A stretch of DNA of 64,000 nt from Caulobacter vibrioides (lineage in GTDB: Bacteria > Pseudomonadota > Alphaproteobacteria > Caulobacterales > Caulobacteraceae). The notes under the pieces are model-generated. The model ran no database searches and was not told the origin of the DNA. It saw only the letters and a list, made by a program, of their open reading frames with translations. The translations under genes and the position numbers were made by a program. This document shows positions 62,090-64,000 of this stretch, in pieces (positions within the stretch are counted from its first letter, which is position 1; each line of letters begins with the position of its first letter). The DNA lies in assembly GCA_001449105.1 (NCBI GenBank), contig LNIY01000128.1, forward strand, positions 55,479 to 119,478, written 5' to 3'.

Positions 62090-63963
62090 CAGACCGCCCA
62101 GCACGCGCAGCCCAGCGCGCCCCAGAACGACTTCAGGTCGGCGATCGGCAGGCTCTTGGTCCAGGCGGTGGCGTGGTCGTGACCGTGCACGCCGCAGCCG
62201 CTGGCGCAGCCGCACGAGGCCGCCGCCTGTCGTTGCAGGGTCTTGTCGGCCTGCGGCTCGGCCCAGGCCGCGTAGCCGCCGAACACGCGCACCGGCGACC
62301 AGTCGGGCATGGCCGGCGGCACCTCGTTCTCGTCGAGCTTGGAGAAGTCGCCGGCGCCGTAGACGATCTTGCCGCCGACCATGGTCAGGTCCGAGGTCAT
62401 GTCGGCGATCTCGTCCTCGGGCACGCCGAAGAAGTCGCGGTCCGGCACGATCAGGTCGGCCAACTGGCCCTCCACGATACGGCCCTTCTTGCCCTCCTCG
62501 TTGGAGAACCAGGTCACGTTCTCGGTCCACATCCGCAGGGCGCTCTCGCGGTCCAGGCAGTTGCGCTGCGAGTAGATGCGCGTGCCGCCGACGGTCTTGC
62601 CGGTGATCATCCAGGCCAGCGAGACCCACGGATTGTACGAGGCCACGCGCGTGGCGTCGGTGCCGGCCGAGACCTTCAGGCCCTTCTCCAGCATCTTGGC
62701 GATCGGCGGCGTCGCCTCGGCGGCGGCCGCGCCGTAGCGCTCGACGAAGTACTCGCCCTGGTAGGCCATGCGGTGCTGCACGGCCACGCCCCCGCCCAGG
62801 GCGGCGATGCGGTCGATCGACTTCTCCGAGATCGTCTCGGCGTGGTCGAAGAACCAGTTCAGGCCCTCCAGCGGGACGTCCTTGTTGACCTTCTCGAAGA
62901 CGTCCAGCGCCCGGTCGATGGTCTCGTCATAGGTGGCGTGCATCCGCCAGGGCCAGCGGTTCTGGGCCAGGATGGTGACCACCTCCTCCAGCTCGCCCTC
63001 CATCTGCGGCGGCATGTCGGGGCGCGGCTGGCGGAAGTCCTCGAAGTCGGCGGCCGAGAACACCAGCATCTCGCCCGCGCCGTTGTGGCGGAAGGAGTCG
63101 TCGCCCTGCTTGTACTTCGACGTCTTCGTCCAGTTCAGGAAATCGTCCTTCTCGCCCTTGGGCTTCTGGGTGAAGAGGTTGTAGGCTAGGCGAATGGTCA
63201 GCTGGTTCTCGTCGGCCAGCTTCTGGATGACCTCGTAGTCGTCCGGATAGTTCTGGAAGCCGCCGCCGGCGTCGATCGCCCCGGTCACGCCCAGGCGGTT
63301 CAGCTCGCGCATGAAGTGGCGGGTCGAGTTGACCTGATAGTCGAACGGCAGCTTCGGCCCCTTGGCCAGGGTGGCGTACAGGATCTGGGCGTTGGGCTTG
63401 GCCAGCAGCAGGCCCGTGGGGTTGCCCTGGCTGTCGCGGATGATCTGGCCGCCGGGCGGTTCGGGCGTGTCGCGGTCGTAGCCGATCACCCGCAGCGCCG
63501 CCGCGTTCAGCAGGGCTCGGTCATAGAGGTGCAGGATGAACACCGGCGTGTCGGGCGCCACGGCGTTCAGTTCCTCGATGGTCGGCAGGCGCTTCTCGAC
63601 GAACTGGTGCTCGGTGAAGCCGCCCACCACCCGCACCCATTGCGGCGGCGGGGTGATGGCCACCTGGCGCTTGAGCATGCCCATGGCGTCGGCCAGCGAG
63701 CGCACGCCGTCCCAGCGCAGCTCCATGTTGAAGTTCAGGCCGCCGCGGATGATGTGCAGGTGGTTGTCGATCAGGCCCGGCAGCACCCGGCGGCCCTTCA
63801 GGTCGACGACCTTGGTGTCCGGGCCGGCCAGGGCCATGACCTCGGTCTCGGTCCCGACGGCGGAAAAGCGCCCTTCGGTGACGGCGACGGCCTGCGCATT
63901 CGGGTTGCTGCGGTCCAGCGTGGTGAAACGGCCGTTGCGCAGGATCAGGTCGGGCGAGGTCAT
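62089..63963 (-). CDS. YtcJ-type amidohydrolase with a Cys/His-rich tail
   Basis: The 624-residue protein is an Amidohydro_3 enzyme: DLILRNGRFTTLDRSNPNAQ opening, PGLIDNHLHIIRGG (metal HxH), FFDHAETISEK and AGTDATRVASYNP near the end of the barrel. The last 45 residues read ASCGCASGCGVHGHDHATAW and end CACWAV, a run of Cys and His able to bind metal, beyond the usual family end. It heads an operon with DoxX, porin and DUF1275 genes. Substrate unknown. Confidence 0.9.
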   Translation of the reverse strand: MTSPDLILRNGRFTTLDRSNPNAQAVAVTEGRFSAVGTETEVMALAGPDTKVVDLKGRRVLPGLIDNHLHIIRGGLNFNMELRWDGVRSLADAMGMLKRQVAITPPPQWVRVVGGFTEHQFVEKRLPTIEELNAVAPDTPVFILHLYDRALLNAAALRVIGYDRDTPEPPGGQIIRDSQGNPTGLLLAKPNAQILYATLAKGPKLPFDYQVNSTRHFMRELNRLGVTGAIDAGGGFQNYPDDYEVIQKLADENQLTIRLAYNLFTQKPKGEKDDFLNWTKTSKYKQGDDSFRHNGAGEMLVFSAADFEDFRQPRPDMPPQMEGELEEVVTILAQNRWPWRMHATYDETIDRALDVFEKVNKDVPLEGLNWFFDHAETISEKSIDRIAALGGGVAVQHRMAYQGEYFVERYGAAAAEATPPIAKMLEKGLKVSAGTDATRVASYNPWVSLAWMITGKTVGGTRIYSQRNCLDRESALRMWTENVTWFSNEEGKKGRIVEGQLADLIVPDRDFFGVPEDEIADMTSDLTMVGGKIVYGAGDFSKLDENEVPPAMPDWSPVRVFGGYAAWAEPQADKTLQRQAAASCGCASGCGVHGHDHATAWTKSLPIADLKSFWGALGCACWAV

Positions 63964-64000
63964 GGGCGGAACTCCGGGGGAAACTTGGGGGGACGGCGTA

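Overview
The window is very GC-rich, densely packed DNA from an alphaproteobacterium, most likely Caulobacter or a close relative. Signs of this are the purL and bolA/monothiol-glutaredoxin genes, a promoter matching the Caulobacter housekeeping -35/-10 pattern (TTGACG, 10-14 nt, GCTANAWC) ahead of the efflux operon, a TonB-dependent receptor, several HxlR/LysR/NarL-type regulators, and hairpin-rich intergenic repeats. I see no rRNA, tRNA, CRISPR array, insertion sequence or integrase.

Layout. 1-881: the first codons of a leftward gene, a VapBC toxin-antitoxin pair and its likely operator. 881-3510: purL and a small lipoprotein. 3524-13961: a drug-efflux island. A two-component system (5173-7283) faces an RND-MFP-OMF operon (13029-7280). 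The two share a near-identical candidate operator, and three related beta-rich proteins of unknown function flank them (3524, 4203 and 13194). 14046-15747: HxlR regulator divergent from a short-chain dehydrogenase, then a small acidic protein. 15924-18999: M28 peptidase, then bolA / aldo-keto-reductase-like / grxD / thioesterase. 19012-25133: lipoprotein, serine hydrolase, RhtA-like exporter with an Lrp regulator, sialidase-like protein and a CPA2 antiporter. 25134-28870: htpX, zinc-ribbon protein, rpsD, membrane protein and lipoprotein. 29048-32932: lysozyme/chitosanase-like protein, then glutathione-dependent formaldehyde detoxification (adhC, fghA) with a divergent LysR regulator. 33075-47475: TonB receptor, TrmJ, a catalytically dead beta-lactamase-fold lipoprotein, a Gdx/SugE exporter, a hybrid histidine kinase, icd, a TonB-like proline-rich protein, patatin lipoprotein, PilZ protein and amino-acid permease. 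47715-54276: DUF2939 protein, an orphan phage tail-fibre gene, a serine hydrolase, lipoproteins, a VOC protein and an AEC carrier. 54316-59534: a propeller-type sensor kinase with its NarL response regulator, then an AraC regulator with an alpha/beta-hydrolase-like protein whose nucleophile is missing. 59689-63963: an operon of amidohydrolase, DoxX, alginate-export-type porin and DUF1275 protein.

The clearest functional units are the efflux island, the formaldehyde operon, the bolA-grxD iron-sulphur cluster and the amidohydrolase-DoxX-porin-DUF1275 operon. The most notable new observations are the shared efflux operator, the beta-rich paralogue trio around the efflux genes, three enzyme-fold proteins with missing catalytic residues, the composite hairpin repeats (one inside the adhC-fghA operon), and convergent gene pairs whose stop codons overlap on CTAG. 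No single locus is plainly a new defence or mobile system. The best candidate for an undescribed module is the efflux island with its flanking paralogues.
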